From NCBI GenBank assembly GCA_001970855.1, contig LSSN01000010.1, positions 30,872-94,871 of the forward strand: DNA of 64,000 nt. The letters are read 5' to 3'. Both the position numbers and the translations under genes were made by a program. Positions 12,708 through 23,823 of the stretch are shown one piece after another. Position 1 is the first letter of the stretch, and every line of letters begins with the position of its first letter. This DNA is from Smittium culicis (taxonomy: Eukaryota > Kickxellomycota > Harpellomycetes > Harpellales > Legeriomycetaceae). Under the pieces are notes generated by a model that saw only the letters and a list, made by a program, of their open reading frames with translations, was not told the origin of the DNA and searched no databases.

Positions 12708-15386
12708 TCACATAGCAAATCTTTGGTTAGATTGGCCATTAGAGTTCATACGATCAAACGATGGTCTGAAATTTCTTGGTTGAGCAGAAAGATTGTTCGA
12801 ATTAGATGCTTGATGGGTATAATTTGAACGATTTGCAGATTGGTTTGCTTTACTTCCTTGGTTATTTGAAAATTTATTCATGAAGTCGTTGCCGGAGAAT
12901 CCATAGGATTTTTCTGGCTGGGGCTTATTAAAGGGATTGTTCGAAACGTGGGTTGACTTTGAGGCGTTTGATGGAGTTGGAGGCGCACTTTTAGGTCTTT
13001 GCTGTGATGGAAAATTTGATGATGTGTCAAAGTCATAGCATAGTTTTCCATAGTATGGGCTATATTCAGATGTATCGAGCCCAGAATATTCAGTGGTTAA
13101 AATAATATTTTCGTATTTTCTGGGGTCGGAACATAACTTTTCAGAGTCAAAAATTTCAATAGGCGAAGGAACTTTCAAGTCCAAGAGTTTTATTAAGAGC
13201 ATCATATTGAAAGCAGAATCATTTCCAGAGTTTTGCTTTTGGGTGTAATCGATGTCAAAGTCATTAAGAACGTCCTTTAAGACTCCGATATATTTTAAGT
13301 CGCGTTTATGAGATCTATAAATCATTAAAGTATCTACGATAGATAGCGACATTCCTTCAAAAGCGGTTTTAAGATTTAGGCCTAATGAGTTTAGAATTTT
13401 GAATATTCTTTCAAAGTCAAACCCAGTAATAACGGTAGCCCCGGATTCGGTAATGTCATCGTATAAACAAGATAGAATTTTATTAATTTGGGCTACATTA
13501 GAAGGACCAAACATAAATCCCTTGTTAGACGATTTGGTTTGAATCAGAACATTATCACGAGCTACGATAAAGTGGCGCCCTAGGTAGCGACTGTTAGATG
13601 CATTGAAAATAGTCCAACCAATTTCAGAAATAGAGAAATTCTTATTTGAGGCATAGTCAATAGAAATGAAGTTGTGAGTTTTTTTTTTATAGTAGGTTTG
13701 AATTTTTTTCCAATTTGTGTTAGTAAACTTTATCTTGGCATCTGATAGCATTATGAAATCCTGACTTTTGTTAAATTCAGAGATACCACGTTTAACTTTA
13801 AAAAAATGATCAGAGCTAGTGAAAGAAATAGGCTCAATCTTATTAAAGAATTCTAGCCTTGGTCGAGATAGAGTGTCGCCAGTTTCTTGTTTAATGTATT
13901 GCCTAATGAGCTCTAAAGACTCTGAGTTAATGGCAATGCATTTATAGTAACCTCTAACATTGTGAGCGATTGCAAATTTGATGTTAGGATTGAGATAGAA
14001 ATCAGGGGACTTAAATATACCCATAAGTTCCTTTCTTCCAGATTCGGAAATATCCGAGTTAACCCAGAATTTCATGATAGCAGTAGCAAATCTCCAACTG
14101 TTAGATTCGTTGTAGTCTTCAGGGTTCAATTTTTCAGCGGTTTTGGAAACATTAGATTTGGGTAGCGAGCTAAAAATGTCATCATCAAACTTACCGAACG
14201 AGTTAGAGTTGTAAAAGCTATCCTTTTTATTTTTAGAAGCACTATTATTGGAATAGGAACTTCTTGATCGTGAGCTTCTTTCGTTTGAGGAATAGTAGCC
14301 ACTGAGATCTTTTTTTACGTTTTTATTTCGGTTTCCATTTGAGCTAAGATGGTTGAAGTTAGAGTCAGCGGAGAAGCGTCTATTTGACTTTGTTGAGAAG
14401 TTAGCTAAATCGTTGCTTGAAGAGACAGATCTTCTGTGAGAAGATTTATTGGCAAAGTTGGAGCCATTGGACTTTGTGGGACCATTTTGAGCCGAGGTTC
14501 TATTTTCAGGACCAGTTGATTTCGAGCGTTTGAAGCTACTTGAGAAAGGGTTGGTATTTTGTGAAGGGTTGCTTCTATTGCCTGGGTAATTATTTTTTTG
14601 GCTTGAAATTCTTTGAAATCTTTCGCTGTTCATTTGGGGGGCATTTTGGCTGGAGTTTCTTGATGAATTTCTTGCTCTAAAGGCATCATTAGATTGATTG
14701 TCAAAATCTCTAAAATCATTTCGGGATCTTTGTGAGGAGCTAGGTCTAAAGAAGGAGTCAGGGTTTTCGTAATTAGATCTTGGGTCAAAATCAAACTCAT
14801 CGAATTCTTTTCTTGAGCCATGCGAGGATCTCTTATTACTGAATATTTTAGAGCTTTGATTAAAATTGTTAGTTTGATTTAAATTATGTAAGTTATCAAG
14901 TTCGTTAAAACCTCTTTTTGTTTCAGGGTTTCTTCTGGCAGGGTTGAAACTGCCAAGTTTAGAGCTAGCAGGATTTGAAAAGGAAGAGTTATTTCTTTGA
15001 GCAGTTCGGGCTTTCATTTGGAGGTAGGCCAAATATGCCTCTTCTTCATTCAATTCGTCTTCACTTTCATAATATTCTAGTTGCCTGGAGTTGAAGCGCT
15101 GGGTGAAATCAATATCATCTTGATAATCGAAATTATAATCACGCGACTGGTTTAAACTTTTTGCAGGAGATTTAGAGTTTCTGCTTGGTTTAAAGAGTTT
15201 GTTAGGGTGAGAGCTATTAGAAGCAAACTGGTTGAATGATTGACGATCTATGTTAAAATCTAAATTTTTAGAAGGGCCGGATCGGTTGGAAAAAGTAGAA
15301 TTAAAGTCAGGATCAAAGCTGTCAGGTTCGTTGAAGGGATTTCTTTGGGCAAATCTAGAAAATTGATCGCTGTTGAAACTAGACAT
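12708..15386 (-). CDS. Disordered protein with degenerate Gfd2/YDR514C-like RNase H-fold domain
   Basis: Single uninterrupted frame of 892 aa starting M-S-S-F-N-S-D and ending at a TGA. Residues 1 to about 415 are low complexity, rich in Asn, Ser, Arg and Phe, with an acidic stretch at about 105-116. A folded region follows from about 420 to 745. Its second half has the layout of the Gfd2/YDR514C C-terminal domain, a DEDD 3'-5' exonuclease relative: F-I-S-I-D577, then S-E-I-G-W-T-I-F-N, H-F-I-V, T-G-F-D657, I-V-D-T, and N-S-G-N-D723. The usual second acidic residue of D-x-E is Ala (579), and the His normally preceding N-x-G-N-D is Gln (718), so catalysis is doubtful. The tail from about 760 is again Ser/Asn/Pro-rich. 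Members are poorly characterised; the yeast relatives are linked to mRNA-export genetics. The function here is unknown; an RNA-related role is inference. Confidence 0.75.
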   Translation of the reverse strand: MSSFNSDQFSRFAQRNPFNEPDSFDPDFNSTFSNRSGPSKNLDFNIDRQSFNQFASNSSHPNKLFKPSRNSKSPAKSLNQSRDYNFDYQDDIDFTQRFNSRQLEYYESEDELNEEEAYLAYLQMKARTAQRNNSSFSNPASSKLGSFNPARRNPETKRGFNELDNLHNLNQTNNFNQSSKIFSNKRSSHGSRKEFDEFDFDPRSNYENPDSFFRPSSSQRSRNDFRDFDNQSNDAFRARNSSRNSSQNAPQMNSERFQRISSQKNNYPGNRSNPSQNTNPFSSSFKRSKSTGPENRTSAQNGPTKSNGSNFANKSSHRRSVSSSNDLANFSTKSNRRFSADSNFNHLSSNGNRNKNVKKDLSGYYSSNERSSRSRSSYSNNSASKNKKDSFYNSNSFGKFDDDIFSSLPKSNVSKTAEKLNPEDYNESNSWRFATAIMKFWVNSDISESGRKELMGIFKSPDFYLNPNIKFAIAHNVRGYYKCIAINSESLELIRQYIKQETGDTLSRPRLEFFNKIEPISFTSSDHFFKVKRGISEFNKSQDFIMLSDAKIKFTNTNWKKIQTYYKKKTHNFISIDYASNKNFSISEIGWTIFNASNSRYLGRHFIVARDNVLIQTKSSNKGFMFGPSNVAQINKILSCLYDDITESGATVITGFDFERIFKILNSLGLNLKTAFEGMSLSIVDTLMIYRSHKRDLKYIGVLKDVLNDFDIDYTQKQNSGNDSAFNMMLLIKLLDLKVPSPIEIFDSEKLCSDPRKYENIILTTEYSGLDTSEYSPYYGKLCYDFDTSSNFPSQQRPKSAPPTPSNASKSTHVSNNPFNKPQPEKSYGFSGNDFMNKFSNNQGSKANQSANRSNYTHQASNSNNLSAQPRNFRPSFDRMNSNGQSNQRFAM

Positions 15387-17407
15387 TTTTGTAGATATGG
15401 TGTTGAATCTTGATATTTATCAAATATATAGAGATCCTACTGAGAAATAAAGATGAAAAATGGAACCGGCTAGTATTGTTGTATTTAATAATTGAAAGAA
15501 AAAACAGCTAAACCATCAGCAACTAATAAAGCAGAAATATGATAGATTAACGCTGAAGCTAAGGTAGATGAGTTTAAACATTTTTGGATTTAATTGTATA
15601 GCGATCGAAATTCAGCAAATTCATTGTTTACTTTTTTTTTGGTCGAAAAATCTGTGCCAAAGCTGAGAACTCAAAAGTTGCACCAATGGCCGCAAAAGAA
15701 ATTTAAAACAGGGCATACCAAATAAGCTTATCTGTACGACTCGTTCTGGCTCAATAAAGCATCTTGCCAGCTGAGTTGGCAAAAAAAATTGATGAATATG
15801 GCCTCAAGGCTCTGCCTAATTGCCAATACCCGCAAATGAGAGTGCAAACATCCTGACTTCTTGAGTAAATCTTCCGCTAATCAGAGCCAAAGGCATGGCT
15901 GTTTATGTTGCAATGAGAGCCGGGCTATTGGACTGATGGCCAAACTGGCTGGTATTCATGCCATCTTGTATGTCGAATTTTAAGTCTGTGTCAACATTTA
16001 TCTCAATTAAGCCATGCCTTATAAACAGCGACTTTTCAGAATCTTCTCTATAATAGGAACCTGAATTTATATCGCTATATTTACTTGGATAGCTACCTAA
16101 TGGCTACTAGTTTTTGAGATATACTACTGCGACGAAGATTCAGATATCTTATAGGCCCATTATATTGACGTTTAGATATAAATAGATATTATTGGCTTCT
16201 GTTGTTTATATTTGAATTTGAATCTCGCTATACGGGCTAATAATTGGCCAGATAAATTGGCCATCAATCAGTTTATGCAAACTTTGCAGCTTTAAATCAA
16301 ACTCAGTACAATGGCTGGTTAAAAGAAATTCAAATTCCGAAACACACACTCAGCTATTAGTTCCAACCTGGCGCTCCTATCAAGCGAAATACCTCCCAAT
16401 GTAATTGTTTAAGGGCTCAAGTAGAGCACTATTCAAAGTACACTATACTAAAAATTCACAAAGCTTTGTAAATATCCTTGATCGGGATTATTGAAAACAG
16501 CTTTCAGTATAACTCAGGACAAAAAAATTCACAAGAGCGACAATTATGAAATTAGACTAGCTGTCTCGCTCAGCCCGCCCAGCATAAGCTTCTACAAACA
16601 ATTCCAACCTTCAGTAACAAGTCGGATCTCAACCGTTTACAAGCTTAATATACGAATGCCAGGTCGATCATTCCCGCAATTGGGTAGGAGCCTATTTTTT
16701 ATTAATCCTGTTAGATGTAGGCTCTGACTAGTTACCCATTGTACACAACGAATACAGTTCTGCTGGAACCAGCTTAATTCCATGACTGCTTGTAACTCCA
16801 ATAATCCAGTTTACTTGGGGAAATGACTGGGTAGATCTTTCGGTTGGTTGATTGATTCCACCTCCCTTTAGGTACGCAGCCAGTAGACCCGCTGAGGAAT
16901 TTATTTGCATTTGAATACTGGATTTGTTATATATATCGTTAGCATGAATATATTTAAACTACTATTTTACTTCAACACATATTTTGTCTTATTTATGTCA
17001 CAATAATATAATTCCATATTTTTAAAAAAAAAAAATCATTAGCGTGTTTATTATCAGATCAAGTTAGGTCGCAATATAATGTCAAAAAAAATAAATAATA
17101 ACACTGGATCAATTTAAACCAATAATGGTTGTATGCCAAATTCAATTAACCCATAGTATTTCTAGCTATTATTATAAGATAGATTTGGTATATACTAACT
17201 TTTTTTCATATTAATATGGTTTTTCTTAGACATGTGGATTCTCACTTATCTTACTACCAAGTGATTATTAATATTTCTGAAGCTTGTTTCTAAAGCGCTT
17301 AAAAGTAAAGTGCTGCACAAACAATGTATTTTCCAAAATCGTTTATTTGTTAATTCTATATATATCCTGATTGCAGCGTGAATGCCTATAAAAAAATGCC
17401 AATTATT
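15387..17407. other. Intergenic, with GC-richer island lacking an intact gene
   Basis: From about 15640 to 16910 base composition is visibly richer in G and C than surrounding intergenic DNA, and words such as GGCTGG and TTGGCC recur. Translation on both strands gives only short open stretches (for example 16491-16727 plus and 16728-16910 minus) separated by stops. I could not match them to a family. It may be a decayed gene or mobile element, or a gene with many small exons that I failed to resolve. Confidence 0.4.
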
Positions 17408-20400
17408 CTACGAGTTTTTTTCTACATAAATTTCAAAGCATAGAAAAGAGTTGTCCTTATAAAGCAAATATGTCATATATCTGAATTGATTTTTAGAATA
17501 TGTATCAAGTTGTAGAACGCTCATTCCGACTAGAGGTTGATTTGGTAACTTTATGTTCGATTGGCTGGTTGAGTAGTTAGAGATATTTAAAGAACTGGGA
17601 TTTATGTTAATATTTGAGCCAAGTTGACGCTGCTCGCTGTTATTACTAGGAAGGGTAGGGTCTGGCTCAGGTACTGGAAAATGCGAGTTAAGCCTTAAGC
17701 TATATTCATGCTCACCATTTTTATATATCGTTCTATAAATAAAAAATAAGAAATTGAAGATGATTGGCCATATAAATAAAGTTCATTTATGAATTACTTT
17801 TGCAATGAAACGACTGCAACTATCCCTGATTGCGAGGCTACCAGAGCTATTCCAGAATCATTCAAAGCCTACAAAAATAAGGTTAATCGAATTCGTGTTA
17901 GTTATAAAAAAAAGTAAAGTTCTGCTAAACCAAAAAAAAAAAAAAAGAAAGATTTGCAAAGCAAGAACTTTCCGCTTCTTCAGGCATTGCATAATTTAAA
18001 ATGTGCATTTTACAACAATGATATATAAATAAAAAAAAAGTTTACTTCAATGAAGCTTAATCGATCGAAATTCGCAAGTTCAAAATCATGTCTAGAATCA
18101 ATCCTTGAAACGATCCTTTCTAGGCAGCTGACAATAGGGTTAGTTGTGTTTTCAGTGTTAATTAAGTATAGATGGTTTTTAGATGAGTAAATTGCGAGGA
18201 GCGGATCGATAGGTAGCTTAACTTTATGCCTTTTTTCGTTTGACGTGTTATTGTTGTTAGACGTTTCTGGAATAGATGAAATTGAATAAGCGTCCCTATC
18301 GTCTAAATAATCTAAAGAGTCGTTGTCAGAATTTATAATGCCAGATCTTACAATTTCTTCAAGCGTGTTTATTGCATACTGAGAATTAGTGTTATTGCTT
18401 AGACGACGGCGTAATCTACGATGAAAAGGTGTACTATTTGCAGGATGGGTGGTGCCAAAAATGTCGGAGAGGTTTAAATCAAGGGAATTGTGAACTGAAT
18501 TTACGTCTAATTCAATTTCATTAGGGTCAGATAAAGACCGAGAATTTAGTTCAGCGTTTGTGTTATACAAAGATTCAACACTAAAATTCAAGGGATCTGA
18601 GTTCATACTATCGGAAATGAAGCCATCATCGTCTTCGTCGCCATAAAAATCATCCTCAATATAATCGTCATTAAGGCTTATATCACCTTCTAAATAGTCA
18701 TAGTAATCATTACCTTGTGACATGCCATTTTCTGAATGCTGTGAGTATGAGTATTCTGAGTTATCATTTGATAAACCATGCATTATGTGACTGGGAATAG
18801 TTCCAGATATACGGCTAGGGTCGCTTTCATCAGCCCACTCATCGCTATAAATAACTGGGTATGGAATTGAAGGGGTTTGTGCCAGAGAAATCGCAGTTTG
18901 TGTATCTAATTGATTAGAATTCGTAGTACTATTAATGCCAATGGATTGACTTATAATACTATTTCTATTTTCAAGCTCACTAACTCTATCTAAGTAGTTT
19001 TGGGAAAGATTTTCCAACATTCTTACTAAAGTGCGCCTGGACTGGCTACTTTGACTACTAGGAGTACTAGCGATATCATTGGAAATCATATTACCAAAAG
19101 AACTCTGTGCTTGCGGAGTAGTTTCATTTGGAAGCGGAGTATTAGAGTCACTGTTATTTTGAATTTCAATGCTACCTCTAAGAACTGAGTAATTAGAGTT
19201 TTCCAATTCATCTGAATCGGCAAATTCGGAATTTGAGCTTTGGAAACCTTGACTGCTGTTTGTATCATGAGTATTAAGAGATGAATCCGAATTCAAATCA
19301 GATTGATAGAAACTGTCAATACTGAAGTTATCGCTGTGGTCACTTTGATAAATAGATGGGTTGATTTCAGGATTAAGCCAATTGGGCATATCTACAGTAC
19401 TTTGCGCATACCTTTCAAAGCTGCTACTTGGTGATGTAAAAGACCCGCTCATATTTGAATCATATTCCAACAGCGAGAGAGAAGTATGAGGTATATTTTC
19501 TGGATTAGAGTTTTGCAAATCCGATGGAAGGTGGGATATAGGCTGGGTAGTAAAAGACTCGCTATATGAAGATTCAGGAATAGACAATCCATAAGAAGCT
19601 GAATCAGAAATAGGTTCATCGTCAGATAGATGAAAACTACTGTTATCCCCCAAATTGTCAAACTCAATTTCATCAGAGTTAATTATAGACTGAGAATCAT
19701 TCCTGCTTTGAGAGTGAGGTCTGGGGCTTAAGTTTGGATTAGTAAAATAGCCAAGGGAAGTGTCATCCTGACTACTGTTATTATCGTGATATATCATGTC
19801 AGGGTTATCTTCGGATAAGTACCCATTATCAAATGTGTCATAATGTTCATTCTGAGTAGCGATATTAGCGTTACTCGAGTGATGCGAGTTGGTTTGAATC
19901 AAATCGTCATCATTTAATATAAAAATAGATGGGTTGCTTGTATTATCTGGAGGTAAATCTTGAGATGAATATTGTAAAGGAATTTGAGAATTTGGAGTGG
20001 CTGTAGATCTTTGAGTAGAAAGCTCAGAATTTAAGTTTGGGGCATTTCTTCTTTGGTGGCGAGTTGATCTAAACTGGGAAAGGAGCCGATTGAAAAACAT
20101 GGGGAATTCAGACCTAATATTACTATCTGGCCTATGAGAGGAAGGAGGCTTTTCCTCAGATGAGTTAATTTCATCTATAGAATCTGGATTAATAAATTTA
20201 ATGCCCCAGCCCCTAATTACTCATTATAAAAATTAAGTTAAAAGATATTAAACGAATGAGGTAAAAGTTTTAAAAAAAAGTAATAAAATAATGGTTACCA
20301 TTGTCTTCCTATTTTAGATTTAAAAATGCACTTTCCCGATGCTGATTCCCATATTCTACAAGTTCCATCTATACTACTAGTACCAAAGTATTTTCCAGTG

Positions 20401-21767
20401 AGCGAAAATGTGACGCAAGGTATATTGTGAAGATGGCCATATATACTTTTAGACCTGGTTTTTACAAAGATTAAATATTTTTTATTGGAGTTTTTAGGCA
20501 AAATTTTAAAATCTATATAGCATTTTTGGTTAAAAAAAAAAAGATTAGATAATTAATAGCGATAAATAAAATATAAAAAAATTATAGAGGGGAATATAAA
20601 GACAAATATCAGGAAATAGTATGAATGTGGACTAACCGTCTTTTTTAAAGGTATTTACAGAATATTTTTGAAATTTGGAATTTTTAATGCCTAGTAGTTG
20701 GTAGTACTTGAATAAAATGGGGTAAATTTCAAAAATAGAAACAATAGATTCGTTTGTTGAGAAAGCTAGCAGACCACTTGTGGGCTCAGAGTCACATCCC
20801 CAAGTAGATTCTGAGTTTCTAATACAAAAATTATTTAAATTAGGATTTTTAAAAAAATTTAAAAATGTATTTTCTATGAATTCTAGAGCAATTATAAATT
20901 TAGAATAAGAGGGTAAATAATAAAGAGTTGGAAGAAATTAAGTACACTAATACTAAAGGAGGCTTAGTTAAGTGATCGATATCCCAGAGAAAAGCGTGAC
21001 CAGTATCAGTTAAAGCGATGAGTAGTTTGGTGTTTTCATTAAAGTCGCGTATCAGTAGTTGATTTATCGAAAACTAAGAGATTATATAAAATAAACTTGT
21101 TAGAGAAAATGTATTAAGTCATTTAAGGCAAGTATAAAAATTACAGTTCCTTCGGATAGGCTAGGGTTTACTGTATTTTCAGGGAGAAATTCAGTTGGCA
21201 CAGATAAACAGAACATCGGCGAACTTGGAATTTTGAAAGGATCATCAAAATTGAATATTAGGACATCGAAACCGGAAGCTAGATAAGTAAAAAAACAGTA
21301 TCAAAGTATTGATAATTATTTAATATAATGAAATAAATAATTGAAAGTAATTAAACACAAGTTAATGTCGATTTATTGAGTGATAATATTAATGATTACC
21401 TACAAACAACAGAATTGTTGAACCGACTTTTGATATAATTAAAAGATTAAGTTTCTAAATCCAAGAAATTTTTATGTATTTAATAAAAGATAAATGGTAA
21501 TTAAAAAGTAAAATGAAACAAAGAAAGATATTTTACATATAGATCAGATTTTTTGACAGGTAGCTGACCTGCAAAAACATGATTAACCTAATAATATGTA
21601 AAATAAATAAAAATTAGCTCAGAGAAAGAAATCAGCAGGTAGACATAACTTATATAATCGAATATAATAATGAAATTATTTAGTAGCTTTTATATGTAAA
21701 TTTAAATAAATATAAACTGAAAAAATAAAAATTGAAGTGGCGCGCTTACTGTAATTTTGCTAGACAT
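17408..21767 (-). CDS. CRT10-family WD40-repeat protein (10 exons)
   Basis: Minus-strand exons, 5' to 3': 21750-21767, 21537-21587, 21400-21454, 21145-21278, 20946-21073, 20637-20818, 20299-20512, 18046-20212, 17798-17868, 17408-17732. Introns are GT-AG and all phases close, giving 1114 aa. Propeller signatures: T-G-H-A-F-L-W-D-I; S-T-W-G-C-D with G-L-L-A-F-S-T-N; H-N-I-P-C-V-T-F; D-G-T-C-R-I-W-E; W-G-W-G-I-K-F; and near the end P-L-V-G-M-S-V plus Y-L-L-Y-K-D. The W-G-C-D, H-N-I-P, W-G-W-G and P-L-V-G order is that of fungal CRT10-type proteins; yeast CRT10 affects ribonucleotide-reductase gene expression. The 2.2-kb exon 8 inserts about 600 residues of acidic Ser/Asn/Asp-rich disorder before the last blade. 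The second exon has an alternative acceptor (TTGCAG). Divergently oriented to U1-C. Confidence 0.75.
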
Positions 21768-22692
21768 GATTACAGCACGATAATGTTAAATGAAGATTAT
21801 TTCAAATTTAAAAGACATAAAATTTAAAATAGAATTGTAAAAATGGGAGTTCAGTTTTATGAGCTTTAAGCCAAAAATGAATTGATATAGCGAAGATTAA
21901 ATTTTATAATATGGAAAGTATTGGAAATCGTAAAAGGGGGTATTAACAAATTGAGATTTCTAATTACAGAAAATTGAGAATGAAATAATGAAATACACAA
22001 GTTATACAAAAAAATTTTCAAAGTGCATAAAAAATATTTTAAGAAAGAAATTAAGAATAGGTTCGATGGATGAATCAGACTGGAAAATAAATAGATATCC
22101 TGAATACAATGTAGAGAATGCGTGGTATAAATATTCGGATATATAAAGAGCTAAAATAAAAGGTTTAAAAATAAGTAAATTTTGGCATTGCTGATATTCT
22201 AATATCTTATTCGTCAAATATATTTTTAAAAGGCAACTTTTTATTTAATCAAATGAAAAAGAAATAATTTAAAATCAAAATTTTTAGAAAATTGGAAATT
22301 GGAAATTGTAAAAAAAATTAAATAAATAAATATTACATTCTAACAAAAAACAAAGAAAATTAGCAAATTATAATCCAATATTTCCTATAGTAGGGATTTA
22401 TAAAAGAAATTAGTCAATTAAAACGATATTTAAAATTTGAATATTTTTATACCCAATTATAAGGCTTATTTTTAGCCAATAGGTCTTAAGATTATGTAAA
22501 TAAATAAAATAAAATAGATTTTCAGAAATTGCATTGAAATAATATCTCTAAATCTTTATTAAATAATTAACTTTTATTTCGCCAACATTGCTTACCTTTT
22601 AACTGTATTAAAATCTTGTAGATTTTTTATTTTCCATAAAAAGATTCATTTCGAGTTACCATTAGCGAACATCAAATATACTTACATTCTTG
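21768..22692. other. Divergent intergenic region between CRT10-like gene and U1-C
   Basis: About 0.9 kb of AT-rich DNA that should hold both promoters. No recognisable element or additional gene was seen. Confidence 0.5.
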
Positions 22693-23823
22693 ATGCCTAA
22701 ATACTATTGTGGTAAAATACCTTTTATTTTCTTCCGGCTTGTAAAATTTTTTTTAGGCAATTTCGATGGTACCAGGAGTTAAAAAATTTCTTTTTTTATT
22801 AAATTGTAATAGATTATTGCGATATATTCCTAACGCACGATTCGCCATCTGTTCGAAGAGATCACAATTCTGGTTGGAAACATGTGAACTCGATAATAGC
22901 ATATTACAGAGGTATTTTCTTCCCAGTTCAAATAATAATTCTCTTAATTTTTCAATTAAAATATAGAATCTTTTATAATTCACATCTTGTATAATTAATA
23001 TATTAACAGTAAAATTACAATGACTATGCTACTAGAATTGTCCCAGGATAAAACTCAGGATATTATCGATCAATTGACAAAAGCTTATGAAAGCGGAGGA
23101 GGCCAGGGTTGGGGTATGAACTACCAGATGGGTGGCGCTGTAGGCTTTGTACCTCCTATATCGAGGCCAGTCTATATTCCGCCACAGCAGCCACCATTAA
23201 TTGGCCAACCTCGTCCACATATGCCACCTCCAATCAACTCACAGCTTAATTCAAGACAGTTTGGCACACACCCACCATTCCCTCAGCATCCTACCCCTAC
23301 TACCCCTTCTGGCCAAATTCCTCCAACTTTACCACCAAACTTTTCAGGCACTCTTCCACCTCCTCTATCGCACCCTTTACCACCTAACGGTTTGCCACCT
23401 CACCCTATGAGACCGCCTTTTGCTGGACCACCGCCTCCACATATGCTACCACCTCCACAGTCTGCACTATTAGCTTCCAACACGCCATCACGACCACCAC
23501 ATATGCAAGGTCCTCCTCCGCCGTTTCTGCCTCCTCCTATTCCACCACATCTAATGAACAGACCACCTCCAAACGTCCACCAACTTTCACCCCATCCTGA
23601 TTTTAACCAATCTACTACATCCACTACCACAAGCGATGGACCTCCAAACCAAAATGACGTGAATAAAATGGATACTGAAGAACACCAGATGAACTCTGAT
23701 GTAAATAGCAGCAGCGATAGTAACAATAATGAAAATGGATCTAAACAGACAGGCCAAACAAATCAAAATACGTATGGACCGGGAAGACCACCAACTATTC
23801 ACCCATCTAGATTACAACTATAA
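22693..23823 (+). CDS. YHC1: U1 small nuclear ribonucleoprotein C (3 exons)
   Basis: Exons 22693-22711, 22813-22911, 23036-23823 give 301 aa. The N-terminus M-P-K-Y-Y-C is split from D-Y-C-D by the first intron. The C2H2 zinc finger uses C6, C9, H24 and H30, with T-H-D-S-P-S-V-R between them, as in U1-C proteins. Y-Y and a helix ending in [11 protein letters not shown] follow, matching the family's second helix. The rest (about residue 65 onward) is Pro-rich with P-P-P and M-P-P-P motifs and a polar acidic Asn/Ser tail, longer than the roughly 160-aa animal protein. U1-C helps U1 snRNP recognise 5' splice sites in the nucleus. The usual G-R-K-H reads G-W28-K-H here. Exon 3 must start at 23036; the ATG at 23020 lies inside the intron. 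Opposite-strand open frames are shadows. Confidence 0.93.

Noticed and set aside
22753..22983. Minus-strand 76-codon frame and overlapping plus-strand 66-codon frame
   Set aside because: Both are wrong frames of U1-C exon 2; the correct frame shows the C2H2 finger D-Y-C-D to G-W-K-H.
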